Assembly (NCBI RefSeq): GCF_038002605.1
Contig: NZ_JBBOCT010000001.1
Location: 5,146,001 to 5,210,000, forward strand
Direction: 5' to 3'
DNA: 64,000 nt
Source of the DNA: Bacillus sp. FSL K6-3431
GTDB lineage: Bacteria; Bacillota; Bacilli; Bacillales; Bacillaceae_C
Positions 56,044 through 64,000 of this stretch are shown piece after piece. The notes under the pieces are model-generated. The model was not told where the DNA came from, searched no databases, and was given only the letters and a program-made list of their open reading frames with translations. The translations under genes and the position numbers were made by a program. Position 1 is the first letter of the stretch, and each line of letters opens with the position of its first letter.

Positions 56044-56238
56044 ATGGAAGCATATTCTAATTCGAGCACATTGTTCATCATAATTGTTATGTTGTTAGTA
56101 ATTCTTTTCACCGTATCATTTGGCTTGTTTATTCGCAAATTAATCGTCCAATCTCCCTATAAAGATATGCAATCCAATGAGATAGAAAAGAAACTTGATA
56201 AAATTATAACGCTTCTCGAGGAACAAAAGAAAAGATAG
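56044..56238 (+). CDS. Small membrane protein with C-terminal coiled coil
   Basis: A 64-residue protein with one helix at about 9-33 (TLFIIIVMLLVILFTVSFGL) and a charged tail ending EIEKKLDKIITLLEEQKKR, which should form a short coiled coil. It resembles the DUF4083 type (from memory). ATG 56044 has AAGGAG eight bases upstream; an in-frame TTG at 56035 lies in that site. It follows ydbT by 21 bases. Confidence 0.65.
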   Translation: MEAYSNSSTLFIIIVMLLVILFTVSFGLFIRKLIVQSPYKDMQSNEIEKKLDKIITLLEEQKKR

Positions 56239-56343
56239 CGTAATATATAAAAATCAACCATGCCAGTTACCTTTAATCTTGAAATTTTTTAAGAAAAAGG
56301 GGACAATTAGGACAAAGAAAAAATATAGGGAGAGTGGCTGATC

Positions 56344-56802
56344 ATGATTTTAGAAGAGGAACTTCTGCAACATAATGTAGAAGACGTCGCAGCTTTGGAA
56401 AAAGAACTCCGTTATATAGCGGCTATTATTAAGCAAAAAGGCCGCGAGCTATTAACAGATTATTCGATCACGCCTCCTCAGTTTATTGCTTTGCAGTGGC
56501 TATTTGAAGATGGAGATATGACTATTGGCGAATTATCTAATAAAATGTATCTTGCATGTAGTACAACTACGGATTTAATCGATAGAATGGAAAAAAAAGA
56601 ACTTGTTATGCGTGTAAGGGATCCGAACGATCGTCGTGTAGTTAGAATCCATTTACTAGAAATAGGTAAGAAAATGATTGACGAAGTAATTCAGAAACGA
56701 CAAGGTTATTTGCAAGATGTGCTTGTACGCTTTTCTGCTGATGAGGTTGTCAATCTAAAAGATAGTTTATCTAAGCTGCATCACGATATGCGAAAAGAAT
56801 GA
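56344..56802 (+). CDS. ysmB: MarR-family transcriptional regulator, YsmB-like
   Basis: A 152-residue winged-helix regulator. The DNA-binding part is [45 protein letters not shown] and the wing [14 protein letters not shown] with the conserved DxRxxR residues. In B. subtilis ysmB lies in the same place before racE, which supports the name. The racE ATG is seven bases after its stop codon. AGGGAGAG precedes the start. Confidence 0.88.
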   Translation: MILEEELLQHNVEDVAALEKELRYIAAIIKQKGRELLTDYSITPPQFIALQWLFEDGDMTIGELSNKMYLACSTTTDLIDRMEKKELVMRVRDPNDRRVVRIHLLEIGKKMIDEVIQKRQGYLQDVLVRFSADEVVNLKDSLSKLHHDMRKE

Positions 56803-56809
56803 GGCGGGA

Positions 56810-57634
56810 ATGTTGGAACAGGCAATAGGTGTAATTGATTCTGGTGTTGGTGGTTTAACGGTAGCTAAAGAAATTATAAGGCAAATGCCGAATGAAGTAA
56901 TTTATTATTTAGGAGATACTGCTCGATGTCCATATGGGCCTAGAACCGAACAAGAAGTAAGAAAGTTCACTTGGCAAATGGCAGAATTTTTGGTGGGAAG
57001 AAATATTAAAATGCTTGTTATTGCTTGCAATACTGCGACAGCTGTCGTATTGGAGGAAATGCGGTCAGAGCTGGATATTCCGGTAATTGGCGTTATTTCA
57101 CCGGGTTCTAGAGCGGCTTTAAAGAGTACGGAAAATAAACAAATAGGGATACTAGGTACGATTGGGACAATTAACAGCAAAGCATATGTACATGAACTAA
57201 AGTTAATTAATAGCGAAGTGAATGTTACACAGCTAGCATGTCCGAAGTTTGTTCCTATTGTAGAAAGTTTTGAATATAATAGTAGTGTTGCAAAAAAAGT
57301 GGTTTCTGAAACGCTTGATCCAATTAAAGATAGTGGTATTGATACACTCGTCCTCGGTTGTACACATTATCCACTGCTAGCACCACTTATTGAAAGGGTT
57401 ATGGGACCTTCAGTAAAAGTGATTAGTTCAGGAGAAGAAACTGCCCAAGAAGTCAGCACGATCCTTGATTATAATAAAATGTTAAATGCATCAGGCGAAA
57501 AGCCTAAACATATTTTTTTTACAACTGGTTCTAAACAAATCTTTGGCCGCATAGCTATGGATTGGCTTAAAGAGAAAAATTTGCAGATAGAATTTGCGAA
57601 TATTACCCATTATGAAACGAATCTACACATATGA
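56810..57634 (+). CDS. racE: Glutamate racemase
   Basis: A 274-residue cofactor-independent racemase that supplies D-glutamate for peptidoglycan (and poly-gamma-glutamate in some bacilli). The two catalytic cysteines are C73 (ACNTAT) and C184 (GCTHYPLL), with D10-S-G-V-G-G at the N-terminus, D36 in [12 protein letters not shown] and H186. It is in the conserved ysmB-racE-gerM context. GAGGCGGG is the ribosome site, and a terminator follows. Confidence 0.96.
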   Translation: MLEQAIGVIDSGVGGLTVAKEIIRQMPNEVIYYLGDTARCPYGPRTEQEVRKFTWQMAEFLVGRNIKMLVIACNTATAVVLEEMRSELDIPVIGVISPGSRAALKSTENKQIGILGTIGTINSKAYVHELKLINSEVNVTQLACPKFVPIVESFEYNSSVAKKVVSETLDPIKDSGIDTLVLGCTHYPLLAPLIERVMGPSVKVISSGEETAQEVSTILDYNKMLNASGEKPKHIFFTTGSKQIFGRIAMDWLKEKNLQIEFANITHYETNLHI

Positions 57635-57642
57635 ATTTCACG

Positions 57643-57672
57643 AAAACAGCTTTAGTTGAGGCTGTTTTTTTG
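57643..57672 (+). terminator. Terminator after racE
   Basis: AAAACAGC pairs with GCTGTTTT around TTTAGTTGAG, with a T-run. Confidence 0.8.
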
Positions 57673-57783
57673 TGTGTAAATAGAAGTTTACTACCTAAGG
57701 TTACGAAAACTTTTGTCCAAGCGGTCTATTCCTGATGTATAGCTCGTATACATGGTATACAAACTGTTTTAGGAGGGGTAGAA

Positions 57784-58857
57784 ATGGCAAAACGGACTTA
57801 TGTGGCCGCTTTAGTAATTATCTTAGCAACGAGCATATTTTCAGCCGGATGCGGTCTCATCGGTAAAGATAAAGAGAAAATCGATCCGCAAAAGGAAGTT
57901 TCTCACTTAAAGGAGGGTGAAAATCTAGAAGCTACTCCTGATACTGCTGAGAAAGAAACCGCAGGTGAAGAAGCTACAGATACAATGATGACCGATCTTT
58001 ACTTAATTGATCGAAATGGTTTAGTTGTTTCACAGAGACTTTCATTACCAAAAACAGAGTCTAGAGCTAAGCAAGCTTTAGAACATTTAGTAGCTGAAGG
58101 ACCTGTCACCGAAATGTTACCTAATGGGTTTAGAACGGTACTCCCCGCTGGAACAGAAGTAGATGTAGATATAAAAGATGGTAAAGCAGTGGTAGATTTT
58201 TCTGAAGAATTTACGAAATACGAAGCGAAGGATGAACAGAAAATTTTACAAGCTGTTACATGGACATTGACACAATTTGATTCAGTAGAATCGGTGGAAC
58301 TGAGGGTAAATGGATATGTGTTAGAGGAAATGCCTGTTGATGGAACACCGATAAGTAAGGAAGGTTTATCAAGGGCGGATGGGATTAATACCCAACAGGT
58401 CGATCTAGTCGATATTACAAATTCACGCCCACTTACACTTTATTATTTAGCTCAAGCAAGTGAAGATTACTATTATGTACCAGTAACTCGTCGTGTGTCT
58501 AATAATCAATCAGATGATTTGACCGCAGTTATCAATGAATTGATCGAAGGGCCAAGTCTACAAACAGCACTCTTTAGTGGATTAGGGTTGGTTGATGATG
58601 TAAAACTATTAGATGAACCTAAAGTTGAAAAGGGAAATGTCACACTTAATTTTAATGAGGCAGTATTAGGAAGCAGTGGAGAAAATGTGATTGCGGACGA
58701 GGTACTACAGTCGCTTGTATTATCCTTGACTGAACAAAAGGGTATTGAAAGTGTTTCTATCATGGTCAACGGGAAATCGGAATTAATGAATGAAGCTGGC
58801 GAGACTTTGACTGCTCCAGTTACCCGTCCTGAAAAAATAAATGCTGGAAGTTTTTAA
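57784..58857 (+). CDS. gerM: Germination lipoprotein GerM
   Basis: A 357-residue lipoprotein with lipobox SAGC (Cys23). Two GerMN repeats follow: about 75-190 and 215-335, each with LPKT/TDLxxxIxELIEGP-like starts and the strand pattern VDVDIKDGKAVVDFSEEF / KVEKGNVTLNFNEAVLG. GerM is needed for full spore germination and sporulation in B. subtilis, so the organism is probably a spore former. TAGGAGGGG lies before the ATG. Confidence 0.92.
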   Translation: MAKRTYVAALVIILATSIFSAGCGLIGKDKEKIDPQKEVSHLKEGENLEATPDTAEKETAGEEATDTMMTDLYLIDRNGLVVSQRLSLPKTESRAKQALEHLVAEGPVTEMLPNGFRTVLPAGTEVDVDIKDGKAVVDFSEEFTKYEAKDEQKILQAVTWTLTQFDSVESVELRVNGYVLEEMPVDGTPISKEGLSRADGINTQQVDLVDITNSRPLTLYYLAQASEDYYYVPVTRRVSNNQSDDLTAVINELIEGPSLQTALFSGLGLVDDVKLLDEPKVEKGNVTLNFNEAVLGSSGENVIADEVLQSLVLSLTEQKGIESVSIMVNGKSELMNEAGETLTAPVTRPEKINAGSF

Positions 58858-58890
58858 AATATTAATTTTTGATATACTATAAATGAAACA

Positions 58891-58926
58891 GAAGAGGTTG
58901 GCAGAACGCCGCCTCTTTTCATTTTT
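58891..58926 (+). terminator. Terminator after gerM
   Basis: GAAGAGGTTGGC pairs with GCCGCCTCTTTTC (one mismatched pair) around AGAAC, followed by ATTTTTG. Confidence 0.65.
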
Positions 58927-58944
58927 GATTAGGAGGAATACGAC

Positions 58945-59709
58945 ATGCGTCATGATGAAAGAAAAGCAAATGAGTTGAGGAATATACATATAGAAACTGA
59001 TTATTTAAAGCATCCTGAAGGATCGGTGCTTATTACAGTTGGAGATACAAAGGTAATTTGTACTGCAAGTGTGGAAGAACGCGTCCCACCATTTATGCGT
59101 GGAGAAGGAAAAGGCTGGATTACTGCTGAGTATTCAATGCTACCCCGTGCTACTGGTACGAGAAATATAAGAGAATCATCAAAAGGTAAAGTATCAGGAC
59201 GTACAATGGAAATTCAGCGTTTGATAGGGAGAGCGCTAAGAGCGGTCGTCGATCTTGAAGTAATCGGTGAAAAAACAGTGTGGATCGACTGCGATGTTAT
59301 CCAAGCTGATGGCGGCACAAGAACCGCATCTATTTCAGGTGCATTTGTTGCAATGGCGCTTGCCCTGAATAAAGTGCATCAGGAAAAAAACTTTTCAACT
59401 TTTCCGATAAAAGACTATCTTGCAGCTACTAGCGTAGGAGTTGTTCAAGATACTGGTGTTGTATTAGATCTTGATTATATAGAAGATAGCTCAGCGCTTG
59501 TGGATATGAACATCGTAATGACAGGTGCAGGGAAATTTGTCGAACTACAAGGTACTGGTGAAGAGTCAACATTTTCAGCAAGTGAACTTCAAGAACTACT
59601 TGCAATTGGGGAAATGGGAATAAAAAAATTAATTACTATCCAAAAAGATGCACTTGGTGATGTGTCCAATTTAATCGCTAATCACCAAATCTCGGAGAGT
59701 GAAAAATGA
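58945..59709 (+). CDS. rph: Ribonuclease PH
   Basis: A 254-residue phosphorolytic 3'-exoribonuclease that trims tRNA 3' ends. It has [14 protein letters not shown] with the phosphate-binding Arg residues, [16 protein letters not shown], the catalytic segment [19 protein letters not shown] and [13 protein letters not shown]. It overlaps the next gene by four bases (ATGA), as is common in bacilli. GGAGGAA precedes the ATG. Confidence 0.96.
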   Translation: MRHDERKANELRNIHIETDYLKHPEGSVLITVGDTKVICTASVEERVPPFMRGEGKGWITAEYSMLPRATGTRNIRESSKGKVSGRTMEIQRLIGRALRAVVDLEVIGEKTVWIDCDVIQADGGTRTASISGAFVAMALALNKVHQEKNFSTFPIKDYLAATSVGVVQDTGVVLDLDYIEDSSALVDMNIVMTGAGKFVELQGTGEESTFSASELQELLAIGEMGIKKLITIQKDALGDVSNLIANHQISESEK

Positions 59710-60311
59710 CAAAAAAAATGATCATTGCTACAAAAAATATAGGAAAAGTAAAAGAGTTCGAAGCATTATTTTTTCCATATGATGTGAAAGTTTTGTCCCT
59801 ATTAGATCTAGAGGATCTTCCAGATATCGAAGAAACAGGTTCAACCTTTGAAGAAAATGCTGTTTTAAAAGCAGAAGGAATCGCAAGGTTAACAGGCACT
59901 GTTGTGATTGCCGATGATTCTGGGCTGATTATAGATGAGCTTGATGGGAGTCCAGGGATTTTTTCCGCTAGGTATGCGGGGACTGATAAAGATGACAATG
60001 CTAATATAGATAAGGTTTTAATGGAAATGAAAGATGTACCTGAAGATAAAAGAACCGCTCGTTTTTATTGTGCGCTTGCTTTTGCTATTCCTGGGGTACG
60101 TACAGAAGTAGTGGCGGGTAAATGTGAAGGTAAGATATTAGGGGAACGTGAAGGCGTGAATGGTTTTGGTTATGACCCTATTTTTTATGTAGATGTCGCA
60201 GGGAAATCAATGGCTGAGATATTGCCAACGGAAAAAAATAGGATTAGCCATCGTTCCTTAGCGTTAAAAAAGCTAGAACCTTTGGTCGCCGATTATTTTA
60301 AAAAGAGGTGA
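59706..60311 (+). CDS. ysnA: XTP/dITP diphosphatase (RdgB/HAM1 family)
   Basis: A 201-residue enzyme that removes non-canonical purine nucleoside triphosphates such as dITP and XTP. Family motifs are [15 protein letters not shown] at the start, [10 protein letters not shown] (41-50), [24 protein letters not shown] and [14 protein letters not shown] with HRSLA near the end. It is translationally coupled to rph by a four-base overlap, the same as in B. subtilis. Confidence 0.95.
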   Translation: MTKKMIIATKNIGKVKEFEALFFPYDVKVLSLLDLEDLPDIEETGSTFEENAVLKAEGIARLTGTVVIADDSGLIIDELDGSPGIFSARYAGTDKDDNANIDKVLMEMKDVPEDKRTARFYCALAFAIPGVRTEVVAGKCEGKILGEREGVNGFGYDPIFYVDVAGKSMAEILPTEKNRISHRSLALKKLEPLVADYFKKR

Positions 60312-60317
60312 ACTTAC

Positions 60318-60827
60318 TTGAAACTATTAGTTGTAAGTGACAGTCATGGAGATAGAACGGCTTTAGAGGAGTTAAAGGGAAAATATCTGAATAAAGTAGA
60401 TGCGATGATACATTGCGGTGACTCGGAATTAACAGCTGATGATCCCGCAATTGATGGTTATTCTATCGTTGCCGGGAATTGTGATATGGATAGTCGCTTT
60501 CCTGAAAAACTAATCTTGGAAATCAAGGGTGTTAACATTTTTGTCGCACATGGACATCTACATCAGATTAAATCGTCATTATTGCCTATCTCCTATAAGG
60601 CAAAAGAATATGATGCAAAGTTTGTATTTTTTGGCCATTCACATTTACTCGGAGCGGAAATGATCGATGGAACCCTCTTCCTTAATCCCGGAAGTATTTC
60701 TTATCCTCGTGGTGGCAATGAAAGATCTTATGCAATCATTGAAGAAAATAAAACAGGGATGACTGTAAAGTTTTTAAATGAAAATCACCATGAGATCTCG
60801 CAGCTAACACGTACTTTTGCAGGTTAA
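60318..60827 (+). CDS. ysnB: YfcE/YsnB-type metallophosphoesterase
   Basis: A 169-residue calcineurin-like phosphodiesterase with the metal motifs DSHGD (8-12), HCGDSE, GNCD, HGH (about 79-81) and GHSH with NPGSISYPRGG at the end. Relatives hydrolyse small phosphodiesters. It starts with TTG at 60318, seven bases after AAAAGAGGTG. It ends the rph-ysnA-ysnB operon. Confidence 0.93.
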   Translation: MKLLVVSDSHGDRTALEELKGKYLNKVDAMIHCGDSELTADDPAIDGYSIVAGNCDMDSRFPEKLILEIKGVNIFVAHGHLHQIKSSLLPISYKAKEYDAKFVFFGHSHLLGAEMIDGTLFLNPGSISYPRGGNERSYAIIEENKTGMTVKFLNENHHEISQLTRTFAG

Positions 60828-60834
60828 ATAGTAA

Positions 60835-60866
60835 AAACGCTGGTGTGAAAACCAGCGTCTTTAAAA
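60835..60866 (+). terminator. Terminator after ysnB
   Basis: ACGCTGG pairs with CCAGCGT around TGTGAAAA, followed by CTTT and an A-run. Confidence 0.8.
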
Positions 60867-60884
60867 AAAAGTATAAAATACCTG

Positions 60885-60914
60885 TTGACATATTTAATGA
60901 GTGTAAGCTATAAT
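60885..60914 (+). promoter_or_regulatory. Sigma-A type promoter of the tRNA gene
   Basis: TTGACA (60885-60890) and TATAAT (60909-60914), both perfect matches, are separated by 18 bases and lie 23 bases before the tRNA. Confidence 0.85.
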
Positions 60915-60937
60915 AAGAAATGTCGTTAAGATAACAC

Positions 60938-61014
60938 GTCCCAGTAGCTCAGCAGGATAGAGCAACAGCCTTCTAAGCTGTGGGTCGCAGGTTCGAATCC
61001 TGCCTGGGACGCCA
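60938..61014 (+). tRNA. tRNA-Arg (anticodon UCU)
   Basis: The 77-nt cloverleaf has acceptor arms GTCCCAG/CTGGGAC, a D-arm with AGCTCAGCAGGATAGAGC, anticodon stem ACAGC/GCTGT around CTTCTAA (anticodon TCT at 60972-60974), a T-arm with GGTTCGAATCC, and an encoded CCA end. It reads AGA codons. It lies between ysnB and ysoA, as trnSL-Arg does in B. subtilis. Its 3' end is repeated at 61314, marking an integration site. Confidence 0.96.
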
Positions 61015-61017
61015 TTA
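61004..61017. repeat. attL-like copy of integration core in the tRNA 3' end
   Basis: CTGGGACGCCATTA, the end of tRNA-Arg and the following bases, recurs identically at 61314-61327. It is the expected core site of an element integrating into this tRNA gene. Confidence 0.75.
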
Positions 61018-61046
61018 AGTATATTATGAGTAAGTTTATAAATAGA

Positions 61047-61094
61047 CAAAAACGCTCTTAAATGTTGTTAAATCAACGTTTGTGGGCGTTTTTT
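61047..61094 (+). terminator. Terminator downstream of tRNA-Arg
   Basis: AAAAACGC pairs with GGCGTTTTTT, with an inner GTTG/CAAC stem. It is now inside the element scar and can end tRNA transcription. Confidence 0.65.
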
Positions 61095-61150
61095 ATTTTA
61101 CATGGTATACGATTGATAAAGATAGATAAAGAAAAGTTTTTACACATCTT

Positions 61151-61313
61151 TTACACATTAGCCATTCCACCGAATATATCTACAGTACGTTTTGCATCTT
61201 CTTCTCTTAATTCTTTTACAACATGCGCATAATGTTTTAAAGTTGTTTCGATGTTAGCATGTCCAAGGCGTTCGGATACATAATAGATGGATATCTTACG
61301 ATACAACGACACG
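61151..61313 (-). pseudogene. Tyrosine recombinase (integrase) 3' fragment
   Basis: Read on the - strand, the last about 54 codons of a phage-type integrase are intact to the stop codon. SERLGHANIETTLKHYAHV holds the conserved His (LGH) and the nucleophilic Tyr of the C-terminal catalytic box, and GGMANV ends the protein. Everything upstream (the catalytic Arg, the core-binding and arm-binding domains) is missing, cut at the second copy of the tRNA end. The fragment cannot act as a recombinase. Confidence 0.88.
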
Positions 61314-61327
61314 CTGGGACGCCATTA
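61314..61327. repeat. attR-like second copy of the tRNA-Arg 3' end
   Basis: CTGGGACGCCATTA is a perfect 14-base direct repeat of the tRNA end 310 bases upstream. With the integrase fragment between, it delimits the scar of an integrative element. Confidence 0.75.
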
Positions 61328-61658
61328 TAATTATAAGTAGATAAATATACTTGATATATAAAACACTTTAAAATTGGTGAAGGAAGAGTACAGCACTTTA
61401 CAAAAACCAACTGAAATAAAACAATATACATACGTCAGTGCTTCTGAATTAAGCGTAGCATGAGCATAGCGCGCTTTTTGTTTGTAAAATTGTTTTAGAT
61501 ACATACAATTTGTGGATACTATTTTATTAAGACCTATGCTTCGTGACCGATTCTATGTGAATTCAACCATGAAGGTCAAAAATTGAAGTTTTTTTAATTT
61601 GTTATCGACACGTACTTTTGTTACACTGTTTTTATTTACAAAGATGGGCGGTACTGCG
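61328..61658. other. Intergenic region before ysoA
   Basis: About 330 bases, AT-rich, without a supported gene. It should carry the ysoA promoter. The in-frame stretch before ATG 61659 (from 61599) has no ribosome site and is treated as untranslated. Confidence 0.5.
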
Positions 61659-62663
61659 ATGAAAAAAAATCACTACGACCGAGAAGAAGATAATATTATT
61701 TTATTTCCGGGATTAAAACATCGTCTATATGAAAAAGGGATCGAACGGATGGAAGCAAATGACTTTCAAGAGGCAGCAAACATGCTCCGGCAAGCGAAAG
61801 CATTAGACCCTAGTAATGATGAAGTTTGTACAGCCTTTCTAGTGGCACTGTATGAAAGCAGTGCTTATGAAGAGGCGAAACTAATTGCCTCCGAACTATT
61901 ACACGAGGGAATCGGTGATTATTATGAAATCACCGATATTTATTTAATGATCTTAATTCAACTTAACCAACACGATCAAGTCGTTCATACATTAGAAATG
62001 TTATTTGAAGAAAAAGAAGTACCTAAGGAAAAAATGGAACATTTTCAAACAATATTAGGTTTAAGTAAAAAAGTATTGGCAAATGATGAACAAGCTAAAA
62101 GTATTTCAATTGATTATGATTATTTCAATAGTCTCGATTTACAAGAGCAAACATTTCAGCTTGGAAGTCTCGCTGATAAAAATATTCATCCTTATTTAGA
62201 TTCTTTGGTACTTATGTTAGAAGATAAACAAGCACATCCTTTTTTACAAACGATTATATTAAATGTTTTACGAGAAAATAAAATCAGTCAAGAGGTCTTT
62301 GTTCGGAAAATGCATTACAAAGGTACGTTTATACCTGCTGAACTGTCAGAGGTAGGTGAAACATCCTTATTTCAAACGATATCAAATGCACTTGAAGTCA
62401 AGCTTGAACATGACAATCCTATATTGTTTATGCAACTTGATGATATGATTAAGCGACATGCGTTTATTCTTTACCCTTTTGAATTTGAAAAAGATAATGC
62501 AAACTTATGGACACTTGCCTACCGAGGGTTAGGCTATGAAATGTATGGAGACAATTGGAATACAGAAAAATTAGCATCCGAATTTAACGTAAGGCTGGAG
62601 GATTTAAAGGATGCAATGATGCTTTTAACTGAATTAGAACAAATTTCTTCACCAATAATATAG
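61659..62663 (+). CDS. ysoA: TPR-repeat protein, YsoA-like
   Basis: A 334-residue cytosolic protein with tetratricopeptide repeats in the first half (GIERMEANDFQEAANMLRQAKALDPSND, then LYESSAYEEAKLIASELL), and a helical C-terminal part. The position directly before tig and the length fit B. subtilis YsoA. ATG 61659 with GGGCGGT eight bases upstream gives KKNHYDREEDN; an earlier start at 61599 is not supported. The molecular role is unknown; TPR proteins usually act as protein-protein adaptors. Confidence 0.85.
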   Translation: MKKNHYDREEDNIILFPGLKHRLYEKGIERMEANDFQEAANMLRQAKALDPSNDEVCTAFLVALYESSAYEEAKLIASELLHEGIGDYYEITDIYLMILIQLNQHDQVVHTLEMLFEEKEVPKEKMEHFQTILGLSKKVLANDEQAKSISIDYDYFNSLDLQEQTFQLGSLADKNIHPYLDSLVLMLEDKQAHPFLQTIILNVLRENKISQEVFVRKMHYKGTFIPAELSEVGETSLFQTISNALEVKLEHDNPILFMQLDDMIKRHAFILYPFEFEKDNANLWTLAYRGLGYEMYGDNWNTEKLASEFNVRLEDLKDAMMLLTELEQISSPII

Positions 62664-62672
62664 CAACATATC

Positions 62673-62700
62673 TTGAAAGGATAGGAAGCTATGTTATAAT
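62673..62700 (+). promoter_or_regulatory. Probable sigma-A promoter of tig
   Basis: TTGAAA (62673-62678) and TATAAT (62695-62700) are 16 bases apart and lie about 118 bases before the tig ATG. Confidence 0.55.
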
Positions 62701-62817
62701 ATAATGGTTATGCCGTACCATAAGATGTTACACTGAAACGGTTTTGTACATAAGGAAGCGGATTAACAGTTAAAAAGTAGATTCAGTAGTTAGTATATAT
62801 TGTTGGAGGTAATGATT

Positions 62818-64000
62818 ATGTCAGTAAAATGGGAAAAACAAGAAGGTAATAAAGGTGTCCTGACAGTAGAAGTAGATGCAGAAACGGTAAAAACTGGTCT
62901 TGACGCAGCGTTTAAAAAAGTTTCAAAACAAGTGAATGTTCCGGGATTCCGTAAAGGTAAAATTCCACGGGGAATGTTCGAACAACGTTTCGGAGTTGAG
63001 TCACTTTACCAAGATGCATTAGATATTATTTTGCCTGATGCATATGCAAATGCAATCGATGAAGCAGGGATTGAACCGGTTGATAGACCTGATATCGATA
63101 TCGAGCAAATGGAAAAAGGTAAAGAATTGATTTTCAAAGCAACAGTACTTGTAAAGCCAGAAGTAAAACTTGGTGAATACAAAGCACTAGAAGCAGAGAG
63201 ACTAGAAACAGAAGTAACAGAAGAAGATATCACAGAAGAACTAAAAACACTTCAAGAACGTCAAGCGGAGCTTGTCGTTAAAGAAGAAGGTACTGCAGCA
63301 GATGGCGACTCAGTCGTTATCGACTTTGAAGGCTTCGTAGATGGAGAAGCTTTTGAAGGTGGGACATCAGAAAACTATACACTAGAAATTGGTTCCGGGT
63401 CATTCATTCCAGGTTTTGAAGAACAAGTAATTGGTCTAGAAACTGGAGCAGAAAAAGAGGTTGAAGTAACATTTCCGGAAGAATACCATGCAGCAGAATT
63501 AGCGGGCAAACAAGCGATCTTTAAAGTGAAAGTCCATGAAATCAAAACAAAAGAGCTTCCTGAATTAGATGATGAGTTTGCAAAAGATGTGGACGAGGAA
63601 GCAGAAACACTTGAAGACTTGAAAACATCTATTAAAGAACGTTTGACGAAAAGTAAGAAAACAGAGTCTGAACAAAAACTTCGTGATTCATTAGTTGAAC
63701 AAGCTACAGCAAACGCGGAAATTGAAGTGCCAGACGTAATGGTTGAATCAGAAGTAGACCGCATGATGCAAGAGTTTGAACAACGCTTGCAAGCGCAAGG
63801 AATGAACCTTGAACTATATTTCCAATTCTCTGGTCAAGAAGAAAGCGCATTGCGCGAACAAATGACTGTAGATGCTCAACAACGTGTGAGAACAAATCTT
63901 ACACTTGAAGCAATTTCTGAAGTAGAGAAATTAGAAGCTGATGATGAAGATGTGAACAAAGAAGTAAATAAAATGGCTGAAATGTATAATATGCCTGTAG
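62818..64000 (+). CDS. tig: Trigger factor, 3' end beyond the window
   Basis: The first 394 codons of the ribosome-associated chaperone and peptidyl-prolyl isomerase. The N-terminal ribosome-binding domain has the signature GFRKGKIPR (about residues 43-51). The FKBP-like domain follows ([20 protein letters not shown], near 160-185), then the helical substrate-binding arms. ATG 62818 follows TTGGAGGT by eight bases; the in-frame ATG at 62812 is too close to that site. The full protein is about 430 residues, so about 35 are missing at the right edge. Confidence 0.97.
   Translation, partial: MSVKWEKQEGNKGVLTVEVDAETVKTGLDAAFKKVSKQVNVPGFRKGKIPRGMFEQRFGVESLYQDALDIILPDAYANAIDEAGIEPVDRPDIDIEQMEKGKELIFKATVLVKPEVKLGEYKALEAERLETEVTEEDITEELKTLQERQAELVVKEEGTAADGDSVVIDFEGFVDGEAFEGGTSENYTLEIGSGSFIPGFEEQVIGLETGAEKEVEVTFPEEYHAAELAGKQAIFKVKVHEIKTKELPELDDEFAKDVDEEAETLEDLKTSIKERLTKSKKTESEQKLRDSLVEQATANAEIEVPDVMVESEVDRMMQEFEQRLQAQGMNLELYFQFSGQEESALREQMTVDAQQRVRTNLTLEAISEVEKLEADDEDVNKEVNKMAEMYNMPV

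Noticed and set aside
61237..61431. A 64-codon - strand frame over the attR-like site
   Set aside because: It is in a different frame from the integrase fragment and has no ribosome site; the integrase frame explains the region better.
1..64000. CRISPR arrays, complete insertion sequences or rRNA genes
   Set aside because: No spaced direct-repeat array, transposase gene or rRNA segment was seen on reading both strands.

Overview
The window comes from a low-GC Gram-positive chromosome, almost certainly a member of the Bacillaceae in the broad sense. The basis is the AT-rich sequence, the strong AGGAGG-type ribosome sites, and the right-hand gene order marR/ysmB-racE-gerM-rph-ysnA-ysnB-tRNA-Arg-ysoA-tig, which is the arrangement known from Bacillus subtilis. 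The genus cannot be fixed from the sequence alone.

Region 1 (1-19907) is an accessory catabolic locus read entirely on the + strand. It holds the end of one sugar-binding lipoprotein, two complete CUT1-type carbohydrate importers (each a binding lipoprotein plus two permeases, no ATPase), two Fe(II)/2-oxoglutarate (PhyH-family) dioxygenases, four TIM-barrel sugar isomerase/epimerase-like proteins, two Gfo/Idh/MocA oxidoreductases, one SDR, one aldo/keto reductase and two AraC-type regulators. Candidate CcpA (cre) sites precede both transporter operons.

Region 2 (20545-30012) looks like ordinary core or semi-core material: a methyl-accepting chemotaxis protein, an MntR-box-linked manganese ABC transporter, bcrC, an LCP-family cell-wall ligase, an XRE-DUF1232 protein and an AI-2E-family permease.

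Region 3 (30299-51630) is a second accessory catabolic block. It contains two alkaline-phosphatase/sulfatase-superfamily hydrolases, a complete Opp/Dpp-type importer followed by two unrecognised small membrane proteins, two more TIM-barrel isomerases, two closely related Gfo/Idh oxidoreductases, a third PhyH dioxygenase divergent from its AraC regulator, another AraC regulator, and a sulfate-activation operon (sat, SLC13/TrkA-C transporter, cysC). Both sulfatase-like enzymes have Thr where the formylglycine-forming Cys/Ser of true type I sulfatases should be, so calling them sulfatases is doubtful. A small Shine-Dalgarno-led minigene and a 42-nt hairpin precede the last oxidoreductase gene.

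Region 4 (51925-64000) is conserved chromosome: an ECF sigma factor and its anti-sigma-like partner, a secreted protein, ydbS/ydbT-type PH-domain proteins, then the racE-gerM-rph-ysnA-ysnB block, tRNA-Arg(UCU), a 310-bp scar of an integrative element (tyrosine-recombinase 3' fragment between two copies of the tRNA 3' end), ysoA and the start of tig.

Working model (inference): imported glycosides or polyol derivatives are oxidised by Gfo/Idh enzymes and then isomerised or cleaved by the TIM-barrel proteins, a logic known from 3-keto-glycoside pathways. PhyH enzymes hydroxylate or demethylate side groups and the AP-superfamily enzymes remove a sulfate or phosphate ester. The substrate is not deducible from the sequence alone.
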